Origin: Pseudoalteromonas sp. MM1
GTDB lineage: Bacteria; Pseudomonadota; Gammaproteobacteria; Enterobacterales; Alteromonadaceae
Length of the DNA: 64,000 bases
Assembly (NCBI RefSeq): GCF_030296835.1
Contig: NZ_AP027922.1
Span: forward strand, 248,001-312,000
Reading direction: 5' to 3'
A program made the translations under genes and the position numbers. A model generated the notes under the pieces. The model did no database searches. It had not been told where the DNA came from and saw only the letters and a program-made list of their open reading frames with translations. Positions 1 through 8,402 of this stretch are shown one piece after another. Positions within the stretch are counted from its first letter, which is position 1, and each line of letters starts with the position of its first letter.

Positions 1-996
1 TGAGCTGCCTGTTTGGTCATACAGGTTTTTAATGCCTTCGTAACCGGATATATCATCTAAGCTACCCGCCACATAAAGCGAAGGGACTTTAATGTTTTGC
101 ATAGCATCGGTTTTAAATAGGTTATGTTGCCCGCCCCACGGTGCAAAGGCCACCATGGCTTTTATGCGTGTATCAACTTTTGGATTTTGATATTGCCCAC
201 CTGCGCAGCTATTGAGTAATTGCTGCACTTGTTTAATTTGTGCAGGGTCTTTTATACCGGTAAACATGGCGGTTGTTTGCTCATTAAAGTCATAACAGCC
301 ACCAATTGTATTTACCGCGCCAAAACCTCCCATTGAGTAGCCAATAATACCTGCACTATTGTTATCGACTTGCTTGCTGGCAAAGTTGTTTTGTTCGTTA
401 AAATAATTAAGTACAAATTGCTGATCGCGTGAGCGGTTAATAAGGGTACTAAAAAAGCCCGAAAACGGGGCGTTTTTAAAATCAACATCGGCATTGGTTG
501 AGTCGGTATGATCAAGTGCAGCAACTATGTATCCGTGCGATGCTAAGTGCTCACCTAGGTAGTACATAATAGTGCGATAGCCGGTATAACCGTGCGAAAG
601 CACAATAACAGGGTAGTGCTCTTTATTATTAATGGCTACATCGCGCATGGCATCGGCTTGTAAGGTAAATGATTTACCTGTGCGTGTTACATCACTGTAG
701 CTAGTGAGTGGTGCCTTTGCCGTGTTTGCTGCGGGATACCACACTTCTACTTTTAAAGGGCGATCTTTTTGAGTTTGTGTTGCAGGGTCAAACTGCGCTG
801 GGTTTACTAAGTCAAGCGTTTGTACGCCAACACTGTAACTACCTTTAGCAGCAAGCTCTGGAAGTACTTCGCTGGTTATTGGCGGGTAGAGTTGCTCAGG
901 TGTTTTTTGAGCTGCAAAAACAGTACTTGCTGTTAAGCAGCCAGTTGCAAGCAGCAAGGCTTTGGAAAGCGCCTTTAAAGTGTGTGTGGTTGTCAT
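1..996 (-). CDS. Secreted alpha/beta hydrolase (dienelactone hydrolase / PAF-acetylhydrolase-like), 3' end outside window
   Basis: The reading frame is open from the ATG at 996 to the window edge (332 codons, no stop seen), so the C-terminus is missing. The first ~28 residues look like a signal peptide ending near VFA-AQ, which places the enzyme in the periplasm or outside. An alpha/beta-hydrolase core follows: an oxyanion-type LSHGYTGYR segment near residue 140 and the nucleophile elbow GYSMGG near residue 220. Substrate cannot be read from the sequence; ester or lipid hydrolysis is the family role. It lies 31 bp after the Gfo/Idh/MocA gene on the same strand, so it may be the last gene of the galactose transcription unit. 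The catalytic His should lie outside the window. Confidence 0.8.
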   Translation of the reverse strand, partial: MTTTHTLKALSKALLLATGCLTASTVFAAQKTPEQLYPPITSEVLPELAAKGSYSVGVQTLDLVNPAQFDPATQTQKDRPLKVEVWYPAANTAKAPLTSYSDVTRTGKSFTLQADAMRDVAINNKEHYPVIVLSHGYTGYRTIMYYLGEHLASHGYIVAALDHTDSTNADVDFKNAPFSGFFSTLINRSRDQQFVLNYFNEQNNFASKQVDNNSAGIIGYSMGGFGAVNTIGGCYDFNEQTTAMFTGIKDPAQIKQVQQLLNSCAGGQYQNPKVDTRIKAMVAFAPWGGQHNLFKTDAMQNIKVPSLYVAGSLDDISGYEGIKNLYDQTGSS

Positions 997-1027
997 TGTG
1001 TATCCTTGTTGTGTGTATTTTTTATTA

Positions 1028-2029
1028 TTAATCTAGCTCATGAGTTTCAACGCTATCACTGTATTTAAGCTGCCACTGGGCCCGAAGCTCATCCATTATA
1101 TTCATAACTCTTAGGCTTGTGCTGAGCGGTAATACAGTACTTTGTGTTTGCTGCTGTAAAATACACTCGCTTACGTGAGCAATTTCGAATTTAAAGTTCT
1201 CATCGTCATTAAAGCTAAAATCAAAGCGCTGCATTTGTTGTGCGTTTAAATGAAGCTCTAGCGACTGAGCACCGACAAATTCATCAATACGAATATATCC
1301 TTGCTCCCCTAAAATACAGGCTTGAGTAGGGCCATTTTGTTGTAAAGCGCTGCTAAGCTGTGCAAATTGGCCTTCGCCGTAATTTATAAGGGTTACACTT
1401 CGCTCATCTACGCCGGTCGTGCTTTTATGTACTAATGATTTAATTTGCTCAGGGGCTTTATTAAATACCACATCGGCAATCGATAGTGGGTAAATACCTA
1501 AATCAAGTAATGCGCCACCCGCTGTTGCAGGGTTCATTAAACGGTGTGAGTCAGCAAAGTTGCCTGCTAGGCTAAAGTTAGCATTAACACTGTGTACTTT
1601 GCCTATTACGCCCTCGCTTAATAGCTGCTGCAGTTTTACTATGGCTGGTAAAAAGCGCATCCATACACCTTCCATTAAAAAGCAGTTTTGTTGCTCTGCT
1701 AACTGACTAAGGGTTGTGAGTTGCTGTGCATTAACCGTAATGGGTTTTTCGCTGAGTACATGTTTATTGTGCATTAAGCATTGCGCAATGGTTTTAAAGT
1801 GTTGCTCGTGGGTATTGGCAATATAAATGGCATCAATGTGTGGGCATTGCATAAGAGCTTGGTAGCTCTCATAGCCTTTAATACAATAGTGTGTGGCAAA
1901 CTCATTTGCGCGTTGCTCGCTGGTCGATGCAGCGCCAATAAGCTGTGCATTGGCGCAATGCGTAATGCTTTTAGCAAAGGTGTGAGCAATATTGCCACAC
2001 CCAATAATACCCCAATTAACCTTTGCCAT
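1028..2029 (-). CDS. Gfo/Idh/MocA family NAD(P)-dependent oxidoreductase
   Basis: 333 residues, the usual length for this family. The N-terminal Rossmann fold carries the dinucleotide motif GIIGCGNIA (residues 7-15) and the family EKP motif at 94-96, whose Lys is normally catalytic. The C-terminal substrate domain holds the GGALLDLGIYPL segment (171-182) typical of trans-1,2-dihydrobenzene-1,2-diol / glucose-fructose oxidoreductase-like members. Known members oxidise or reduce sugars, inositols or cyclic diols; the actual substrate is unknown. It starts 19 bp after the galK stop, so co-transcription with the galactose genes is likely and a sugar or sugar-acid substrate is a reasonable inference. 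Confidence 0.85.
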   Translation of the reverse strand: MAKVNWGIIGCGNIAHTFAKSITHCANAQLIGAASTSEQRANEFATHYCIKGYESYQALMQCPHIDAIYIANTHEQHFKTIAQCLMHNKHVLSEKPITVNAQQLTTLSQLAEQQNCFLMEGVWMRFLPAIVKLQQLLSEGVIGKVHSVNANFSLAGNFADSHRLMNPATAGGALLDLGIYPLSIADVVFNKAPEQIKSLVHKSTTGVDERSVTLINYGEGQFAQLSSALQQNGPTQACILGEQGYIRIDEFVGAQSLELHLNAQQMQRFDFSFNDDENFKFEIAHVSECILQQQTQSTVLPLSTSLRVMNIMDELRAQWQLKYSDSVETHELD

Positions 2030-2048
2030 GCTTATTCCTTAACGATGT

Positions 2049-3197
2049 TTAAAAAGACGTAATTTGTAACCCTGAACCTGCGGAGCATACGTAAATGTCG
2101 GCATTTAAATTAAAGCGTTCAAAGTAGTGTTGCTCTACTGCGGCTTTAATAAGGGGTACTTCTGCATCACGGCATAAACACACAATCGCACCGCCAAAGC
2201 CGCCACCGGTCATACGTACTGCACCACGTTCTCCCATGGCTTCTTTACAAATTTCTACTAGGCCATCGGTCGCGGGTACGGTTACTTCAAAGTAATGCTT
2301 AAGCGACTGGTGCGATGCAGCCATTAGCTCACGTAGCGTATCAATGTCGTTATTTTGCAGCGCTTTAGTTGCTGCAATTACACGCTCGTTTTCGCTAATT
2401 ACGTGGTGTGCACGTTTGTATTCGTTTTCGCTGAGTACGTCTTTTGTTGCTTCAAGCGTAGCCATGGTTGCTTTACGAAGCGTGGCTACGTTCATTTTTG
2501 CAGCTGCTTGCTCACAGTCAACACGACGTTGGTTGTATTCGCTATCTACTAACTTACGTGGGTAGTTAGAGTTAACAATAACAATGTTTAAATCATCCGG
2601 TACTTTTACAGACTCAGTGGCTAGGTTTTCACAGTCAATTAAAAGAGCATGGCCGTTTTCGCCTTTTGCCGAAATAAGCTGATCCATAATGCCCGATTGG
2701 CAATGCATAAAGTCGTTTTCGGCTTCTTGGCCTAGTAATGCAATTTTTTCTTCGCTTAAACCAAGTTGTGCAATATGGTTAAACATACCACCAACAGCAA
2801 CTTCCAGCGCAGCTGATGACGATAAGCCACTGCCTTGCGGTAAGTTACTATCAATCAGTAAATCGGCGCCGCGTAAAGTATGGCCTGCACGCTTTAATAC
2901 AAATGCCACGGCACGAATATAGTTGCCCCATTGCGACTGTCCTTCACTGATGTCTTCATCAACACTAAAGCTGTCTTTTTCGCCTGGGTAATTTAACGAA
3001 TGCACGGTAATGATGTTGTCGTCGCGCTCTTTAAACATAACTTGAGTACGAAACTCTAACGAGCACGGAAATACAAAGCCGTCATTGTAATCGGTAAATT
3101 CGCCAATGAGGTTTACACGCCCAGGTGCTGCAGCAATACCTTGAGCAGGCGCACCGTACAGTGATAAAAATTGTTGTTGAAAATCGTTAAGCGTCAT
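2049..3197 (-). CDS. galK: Galactokinase
   Basis: Phosphorylates galactose with ATP to galactose-1-phosphate, the first step of the Leloir pathway. The protein has 382 residues, the same as E. coli GalK. The GHMP kinase ATP loop PQGSGLSSSAA is at residues 120-130 and the MTGGGFGGA motif lies near the C-terminus. The galactose-binding signature at 26-39 reads PGRVNLIGEFTDYN: Phe34 stands where galactokinases nearly always have His (GEHTDY). The codon is clearly TTT on the coding strand. The gene overlaps galT by 11 bp, indicating translational coupling in galE-galT-galK order. Function is very likely retained given the rest of the protein and the operon, but the substitution is unusual. Confidence 0.96.
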   Translation of the reverse strand: MTLNDFQQQFLSLYGAPAQGIAAAPGRVNLIGEFTDYNDGFVFPCSLEFRTQVMFKERDDNIITVHSLNYPGEKDSFSVDEDISEGQSQWGNYIRAVAFVLKRAGHTLRGADLLIDSNLPQGSGLSSSAALEVAVGGMFNHIAQLGLSEEKIALLGQEAENDFMHCQSGIMDQLISAKGENGHALLIDCENLATESVKVPDDLNIVIVNSNYPRKLVDSEYNQRRVDCEQAAAKMNVATLRKATMATLEATKDVLSENEYKRAHHVISENERVIAATKALQNNDIDTLRELMAASHQSLKHYFEVTVPATDGLVEICKEAMGERGAVRMTGGGFGGAIVCLCRDAEVPLIKAAVEQHYFERFNLNADIYVCSAGSGLQITSF

Positions 3198-4251
3198 CTG
3201 TGTGTCCTGCTGTTTTTTTATAGTGTGTGGTACTGGCTGCTTGTAAAATAGAGGCAGCTGTTTCTGCGCTTAAATCGCGCTGGCTTTCGCCTAGCATTTC
3301 GTAGCCAACCATGTGTTTTTTCACAGTAGCCGAGCGAAGTAGCGGCGGATAAAAATGAGCATGTAAGCGCCAATGTTGCTCATCTGAACCACGATTTGCG
3401 GGTGCATTGTGCCACCCCATAGAATACGGGAAGCTACAATTAAATACGTTGTCGTATTTAGTCGTTAATACTTTTAGTGCTTGTGCTAAAGCGTCTGTTT
3501 GCGCATCGTTTAGCTGGCTAAAATTTTGAATGTTATCTTTAGTTACAAGTAGTGTTTCAAACGGCCATGCTGCCCAAAATGGCACTACAACAAGCCAATG
3601 TTCGTTTTCAAATACGACGCGGGTTTTATCTGCTTGCTCTTTTTGCACGTAATCGGCAAGCATCGCGCTGCCATGCTTTTTAAAATAGGCAAGCTGCTGC
3701 GTATCTTCGGCTTCTATTTCGGTTGATAAGTGCGAGTGAGCCCATACTTGGCCATGTGGATGAGGTTGCGAGCAACCCATGATCTCGCCTTTATTTTCAA
3801 ATACCTGAACACACTCGTAGTGCTGAGCAAGTTCTGTGTAGTTGTCTTTCCAGGTTTTTACTACTTCGTGCAGAGCATCGTGCTCAAGCTCGGGTAATGT
3901 TTTGTTATGCTCTGGCGAAAAACAAATCACACGGCATTCGCCGCTTGCTTCATCAGCAATAAATAAATCGCTGTCTGACTCTAAGCTTTGCGATTGCTCG
4001 CTCTCATTAGGTGTCAGTGCGCCAAAGTCATTTTTAAATACATGGGTATATTTGTAATCTGGATTGCTGTCGCCATTTGCACGGGTGTTACCTGGGCAAA
4101 GTGGGCAGCTTTCATCGTGCTTGGGTAGTACGCTTTCGTTTACTGCTTCTGTTGCGCCTAACCACGGGCGGTTATTACGATGCGGTGATACTAATACCCA
4201 ACGCCCCGTTAGCGGGTTTTTACGTCTGTGAGTACTTTCTAATAAAGCCAT
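3187..4251 (-). CDS. galT: Galactose-1-phosphate uridylyltransferase
   Basis: Exchanges UMP between UDP-glucose and galactose-1-phosphate, giving UDP-galactose and glucose-1-phosphate. The catalytic HPH triad (164-166, within CSQPHPHGQVW) is intact and a CPLC pair (49-52) matches the zinc-binding cysteines of the E. coli enzyme. I start it at the ATG at 4251 (MALLESTH), which lies one base after the galE stop; a start six codons upstream would overlap galE. That gives 354 residues. The end overlaps galK by 11 bp. Cytoplasmic, second gene of the galactose operon. Confidence 0.96.
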   Translation of the reverse strand: MALLESTHRRKNPLTGRWVLVSPHRNNRPWLGATEAVNESVLPKHDESCPLCPGNTRANGDSNPDYKYTHVFKNDFGALTPNESEQSQSLESDSDLFIADEASGECRVICFSPEHNKTLPELEHDALHEVVKTWKDNYTELAQHYECVQVFENKGEIMGCSQPHPHGQVWAHSHLSTEIEAEDTQQLAYFKKHGSAMLADYVQKEQADKTRVVFENEHWLVVVPFWAAWPFETLLVTKDNIQNFSQLNDAQTDALAQALKVLTTKYDNVFNCSFPYSMGWHNAPANRGSDEQHWRLHAHFYPPLLRSATVKKHMVGYEMLGESQRDLSAETAASILQAASTTHYKKTAGHTDDA

Positions 4252-4252
4252 G

Positions 4253-5266
4253 TTAACTCTCCAACCCACTTGGGTAATTAGTTTGCCAGCGCCATGTATC
4301 GTTGGTCATGTCGCTAAGTGTTAGTTCTGCGTGCCAGTTAAGGGTGGTTTGCGCTTTTGTGGCATCGGCATAATTACAGGCAATATCGCCTGCTCGGCGC
4401 GGTGCACTTTTATACGGAATATCTTTATTGGCTGATGCGCTAAATGCGTTGATCATATCAAGCACTGAATAACCTTGGCCTGTGCCTAGGTTATAAGCAT
4501 GAAAGGCGGTATCTGTTTTATGTTGCATAAAGGCCGCTACATGGCCTTTCGCTAAATCTAAAACGTGAATGTAGTCGCGCACGCCTGTGCCATCTTTGGT
4601 GTCGTAGTCATCACCAAAAATATTAACCACTTCGCGTTTACCTACCGCAGTTTGAGCAATAAATGGCATTAAGTTATTTGGGATACCATTTGGGCTTTCG
4701 CCTAATAAGCCGCTTGGGTGAGCACCTACTGGGTTAAAGTAGCGAAGAGCAATGCCCATAAATTGGCTGTTGGCATTACATACGTCTTGCATGGCTTGTT
4801 CAACCATAACTTTGGTCCAACCATAAGGGTTGGTCGCGCGTATAGGGTGTTTTTCATCAATAGGGAGGTAGTCTGGCTCGCCGTAAACGGTTGCCGATGA
4901 GCTAAATATAATATGATTAACGCCTACCTCTTGCATGTTTTGTAGCATGCTTAACGTGCCCGACACATTGTTTTGGTAATAACGCAGTGGTTGCTCGGTT
5001 GATTCACCTACTGCTTTAAGCGCTGCAAAGTGAAATACAGCCTCTGCCTTGCTGTGTTTAAGCGCAAGTTTAAACTGCTGCTCGTCTTGAATATCACCTA
5101 AAATAAACTCAAAACGGGTGCCGGTAATTTTTTCGAGTTGATCAAGCACACGGGGGCTTGCGTTAGATAAGTTGTCGTAAATAACTGGGGTAATGCCTGC
5201 CTCGTGAAGGGCAATACATGTGTGGCTACCAATATAACCCATACCGCCTGTAACTAAAACTTTCAT
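4253..5266 (-). CDS. galE: UDP-glucose 4-epimerase
   Basis: Interconverts UDP-galactose and UDP-glucose with tightly bound NAD, closing the Leloir cycle and supplying UDP-galactose for surface polysaccharides. The protein has 337 residues, close to E. coli GalE (338). The extended-SDR cofactor motif TGGMGYIG is at 6-13, the SSSATVYG segment at 122-129 supplies the catalytic Ser, and the YxxxK pair is Y148/K152. It is the promoter-proximal gene of galE-galT-galK-oxidoreductase-hydrolase on the minus strand. Its stop codon is separated from the galT ATG by a single base. No GalR gene or galactose transporter is present nearby. Confidence 0.97.
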   Translation of the reverse strand: MKVLVTGGMGYIGSHTCIALHEAGITPVIYDNLSNASPRVLDQLEKITGTRFEFILGDIQDEQQFKLALKHSKAEAVFHFAALKAVGESTEQPLRYYQNNVSGTLSMLQNMQEVGVNHIIFSSSATVYGEPDYLPIDEKHPIRATNPYGWTKVMVEQAMQDVCNANSQFMGIALRYFNPVGAHPSGLLGESPNGIPNNLMPFIAQTAVGKREVVNIFGDDYDTKDGTGVRDYIHVLDLAKGHVAAFMQHKTDTAFHAYNLGTGQGYSVLDMINAFSASANKDIPYKSAPRRAGDIACNYADATKAQTTLNWHAELTLSDMTNDTWRWQTNYPSGLES

Positions 5267-5572
5267 GTGTTTTCTCGAAAAGTGTATTTATATGATAAAT
5301 ACTACTATTAAGGTAATTTAAAAACAATAGTTATGATTGCCCGTTATTTCAAATAAAAGCTTAAAATTCACCCAAGCAAAGGTGCATGGCTATATCTACT
5401 TATATAAGGGTGCATAGGTTTATCAATTAATTCTATAAACTGATTCTACTGAGCCACTAATTATTAGTCGCTAAAAGTGGTGGTACTATTAATAAATAGC
5501 AGTGAGCTAATGCGTGTGTAATTTGTCGTTAATGCAGTGGCCAAAGTCTTAATATAAAAAGGAACGTTCAAC
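5267..5572. other. Intergenic region between divergent galE and SDR genes
   Basis: 306 bp without a credible gene. It must contain the promoters of the minus-strand galactose operon and the plus-strand SDR gene. A TATCATATAAAT stretch just upstream of galE (read on the minus strand) is -10-like. I see no clear palindromic operator, so I assign no regulator. Confidence 0.4.
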
Positions 5573-6400
5573 ATGAAAAAAACAATTTTATTAACCGGTG
5601 CCACCGACGGTATTGGCCTAGAGACCGCTAAAATGTTGTTAGCGCAAGGGCATACTGTATTATTACACGGGCGTAATCAAGATAAGCTAAACAATGTGCA
5701 AGGGGCTTTAAACGAGCAATACCCTCAAGCAAATACAGCAACCTATGTAGCCGACTTAAGTGCTATGGCGCAGGTGCAAACATTTGCGCACACAGTATTA
5801 GCTGACTTACAGCAAAGCGGCAAAACATTAGATGTACTTATTAATAACGCCGGTGTTTATAAATTGGCAAATATCACTACTGTCGATGGGCTAGATGCAC
5901 GTTTTGCTGTTAATACGTTAGCGCCTTATTTACTTACTAAAGCGTTATTGCCTGTAATGAACACGCAATCACGTGTGGTTAACGTGTCATCGGCTGCACA
6001 AACCAGCGTTAATTTTGACTCGTTGGTGGGTAAAAAGCCACTATCAGATAGCGCAGCCTACGCGCAAAGCAAATTGGCTATTACTATGTGGTCGCGTCAC
6101 TTAGGTTTAGCACTTAAAGGTAACGGGCCGTTAGTCGTTGCGGTAAACCCTAAGTCGTTACTAGGTAGTAAAATGGTAAAAGATGCCTACGGGCTTGCTG
6201 GTGGCGACTTAAAACTAGGTGCCGATATTTTTTGCCGTGCCGCACTAAGTGACGAATTTAAAGATGCCACTGGCCTTTATTTCGATAACGATGCAGAGCG
6301 CTTTGCCCCGCCACATCCTGATGCGCTCAACCCCGCTAAAAATCAGCAGTTAGTTGATACGTTAGATAGCTTGCTTGCTCAACTAAATGCCGATAGCTAG
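5573..6400 (+). CDS. Short-chain dehydrogenase/reductase family oxidoreductase
   Basis: 275 residues, classical SDR architecture. The cofactor-binding motif GATDGIG is at 9-15, NNAG at 91-94, and the catalytic residues are in VNVSS (138-140), Y163 and K167 (YAQSK). An Asn-Arg pair after beta-2 (GRN, 33-35) is typical of NADP-preferring members. Members of this subgroup are often annotated as retinol dehydrogenase- or protochlorophyllide reductase-like, but the substrate here is unknown. It has an AAGGAACG Shine-Dalgarno-like stretch ~10 bp upstream, stands alone, and is followed by a strong intrinsic terminator at 6502-6534. Confidence 0.88.
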   Translation: MKKTILLTGATDGIGLETAKMLLAQGHTVLLHGRNQDKLNNVQGALNEQYPQANTATYVADLSAMAQVQTFAHTVLADLQQSGKTLDVLINNAGVYKLANITTVDGLDARFAVNTLAPYLLTKALLPVMNTQSRVVNVSSAAQTSVNFDSLVGKKPLSDSAAYAQSKLAITMWSRHLGLALKGNGPLVVAVNPKSLLGSKMVKDAYGLAGGDLKLGADIFCRAALSDEFKDATGLYFDNDAERFAPPHPDALNPAKNQQLVDTLDSLLAQLNADS

Positions 6401-6501
6401 TAGTAAATTAACGCGAAAAGATTTTACTCATGCCTTATAAGGCCTAGTCGTTTTTATAAAGCCGATATGTGCTTTAAATGTTTTACCTTTTGTTGATCGT
6501 C

Positions 6502-6534
6502 AAAGAGTTCACCTAACGGTGAACTCTTTTTTTT
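6502..6534 (+). terminator. Intrinsic terminator after the SDR gene
   Basis: Perfect 12-bp stem (6502-6513 with 6518-6529), TAAC tetraloop, and a run of eight T ending at 6534. It lies between the SDR gene and the convergent DUF465 gene. The matching A-run on the other side gives it limited bidirectional character. Confidence 0.93.
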
Positions 6535-6544
6535 GTGTGCAGCA

Positions 6545-6784
6545 TTACTCTTGTTGTAAACGCTCGTACAACCAATCTTTTAATTCTGAACGCTCATGCT
6601 TTAGTTGATTCATTTGCTCATCGCTAATGGGCGCATCTTTAAGCTCTAAAGTGCGTATTTCTTTATCTAGCTTGTCGTACTTATCTGCCTTTTTGGCAAA
6701 TTCTGTATCGCTTTTATTTAGCTCTGCAATGGTATTTAGGTACTGTGGAAAGTCATTGGTAAGTGAGTGGTCTTCGCCTAACAT
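6545..6784 (-). CDS. DUF465 / YdcH family small protein
   Basis: 79 residues, highly charged, predicted almost entirely helical and probably a coiled coil. The middle KKADKYDKLDKEI and the C-terminal LKHERSELKDWLYERLQQE resemble the E. coli YdcH family (DUF465), whose molecular role is not established. A GGAG-like site (read on the minus strand) lies just before the ATG at 6784. It is transcribed convergently towards the SDR gene and stands alone. Confidence 0.82.
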   Translation of the reverse strand: MLGEDHSLTNDFPQYLNTIAELNKSDTEFAKKADKYDKLDKEIRTLELKDAPISDEQMNQLKHERSELKDWLYERLQQE

Positions 6785-7083
6785 ATTCGCTCCTTAGTAG
6801 GAAAATGAGTTATTTAAGTGAATTACTACCTTTTCATCTATTACTCTGGGGTTTACACAATCATAAATCAACCATAGCTATTTTAAATTGATATAGCGCC
6901 GCGACAGGGTAGGGCTTTGTTTAATGCCTACTTTTAAACAGGGATGGGGAATTTTTAAACTCTATTATAAATATTTTTTTGAAACTGATTGTGTGATTAG
7001 CCTTATTATCATTTTTAAAGGGTGTGTCTACAATGAAGCTTCATTACATAATTACTTATCAACAGATAACAGAGGCAATACCC

Positions 7084-8073
7084 ATGAAAGCAATGACAAT
7101 TAATAATTTTGGTGGCACTGAAGAGTTTGTAGCAGCTGAGGTTGCAAAACCACAAGTAACAGCAGGTAATGTATTAGTTCGTATTGCCGCAACAAGCGTA
7201 AATACAATCGATATGATGATTCGTCAAATGGGTGCAGACTTACCCTTTGCTCCAAAACTACCGGGCATTTTAGGGATGGACTTTGCAGGCACCGTTGAAG
7301 CTGTAGGCGAAGGCGTAACAGATTTTGCAGTAGGTGATGAAGTATATGGTTGTGCTGGTGGCCTAGGCGATTTACCAGGTGCACTTGCTGAGTTTATTCT
7401 TGCTGATAAGCGCTTAATCGCTCACAAACCTAAAAACCTAAGCATGAAAGAAGCAGCTGCTATTCCACTTGTAGGTATTACAGCACTTGAAGGTTTAACA
7501 CGTGCAAGTGTAAGTGCAGGGCAAAAAGTATTAGTGCACGGCGGTGCCGGTGGCGTAGGCCATTTAGCAGTACAACTAGCTAAGCATTTTGGCGCAGATG
7601 TTTACTCAACGGGCGGTAACGCAGAGCAATTAGCCCTAATAGAAAGCTTTGGCGCTACAGGCATAAACTTTAAAGACGAAACCGTAGAGCAATATGTTGA
7701 AAAACACACAAGCAACGTTGGTTTTGACATGGTATTTGACACGGTAGGCGGCGGTAACCTGACTAACTCATTTGCTGCAGCAAAATTAAATGCTCAGGTA
7801 TCTACAACGCTTTCTTTATTAGAAGTAGATTTAAGCCCAGTACACTTTAAAGGGTTATCGTTAAATGTAATCTTTATGCTTATTCCAATGATCCACGACT
7901 TTAACCGTCAAGACCATGGCGACAAACTAGCACAGCTTGCACAAATTGTTGAAGCAGGCGGCATGCGCCCAGTACTTGATGAGCAAAACTTTAGTTTAGA
8001 AGACGCAGCTAAAGCGCATGACCGCTTAGCAAGTGGTCAAGCCATGGGTAAAGTTGTTATTTCTGTACAATAA
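7084..8073 (+). CDS. Medium-chain dehydrogenase/reductase, quinone oxidoreductase-like (zinc-free)
   Basis: 329 residues from the ATG at 7084, which has an AGAGG ribosome-binding site; an in-frame GTG at 7024 is less likely. The GroES-like N-terminal half is followed by a Rossmann domain with the NADPH motif GGAGGVG at 153-159. The Cys/His residues that bind zinc in alcohol dehydrogenases are not seen, pointing to the quinone oxidoreductase (QOR, NADPH-dependent) branch. Such enzymes reduce quinones or reactive enals. The sequence matches the type often annotated as zinc-dependent alcohol dehydrogenase family protein. Stands alone; a 162-bp repeat starts four bases after its stop. Confidence 0.85.
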   Translation: MKAMTINNFGGTEEFVAAEVAKPQVTAGNVLVRIAATSVNTIDMMIRQMGADLPFAPKLPGILGMDFAGTVEAVGEGVTDFAVGDEVYGCAGGLGDLPGALAEFILADKRLIAHKPKNLSMKEAAAIPLVGITALEGLTRASVSAGQKVLVHGGAGGVGHLAVQLAKHFGADVYSTGGNAEQLALIESFGATGINFKDETVEQYVEKHTSNVGFDMVFDTVGGGNLTNSFAAAKLNAQVSTTLSLLEVDLSPVHFKGLSLNVIFMLIPMIHDFNRQDHGDKLAQLAQIVEAGGMRPVLDEQNFSLEDAAKAHDRLASGQAMGKVVISVQ

Positions 8074-8076
8074 ATT

Positions 8077-8238
8077 ATACCAATCCGCATAATTAAGTGA
8101 TCTATTTTGAGGATGGAAAAGCGTGTTGATAGCAAGGCAAGAAATTCGCTATTTAGTTGTTCTAAATGAGAATTTTTTAACGCAGATAGCGACACGTTTA
8201 GCCCCTAAAAATGATTAAGTATTATTGCGGATTGGTAT
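8077..8238 (+). repeat. 162-bp interspersed repeat, copy A
   Basis: Begins ATACCAATCCGCA and ends with the reverse complement TGCGGATTGGTAT, so it has 13-bp perfect inverted termini; the inversion continues imperfectly for ~10 more bases. A near-identical copy of exactly the same length lies in opposite orientation at 51282-51443 (by eye about eight mismatches, ~95% identity), and a 43-bp internally deleted form at 17387-17429. It encodes no protein. The shape suits a MITE-like non-autonomous element or a REP-like structure; no clear target-site duplication is visible. Confidence 0.88.
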
Positions 8239-8402
8239 CATTAAGGCCGGCAGCCTCGCCGGCCCTTTCTTTTTATGCCCGCCTGATTAACGTTTGCACA
8301 CCCTTTTTATAACTAAATATAAACAATGGTACTTTTATTAATCGTATATAATTACGTTTTAAAATGAGTTGTTAATATTTTAGGGTCAGAGTAAGCGTTT
8401 AT

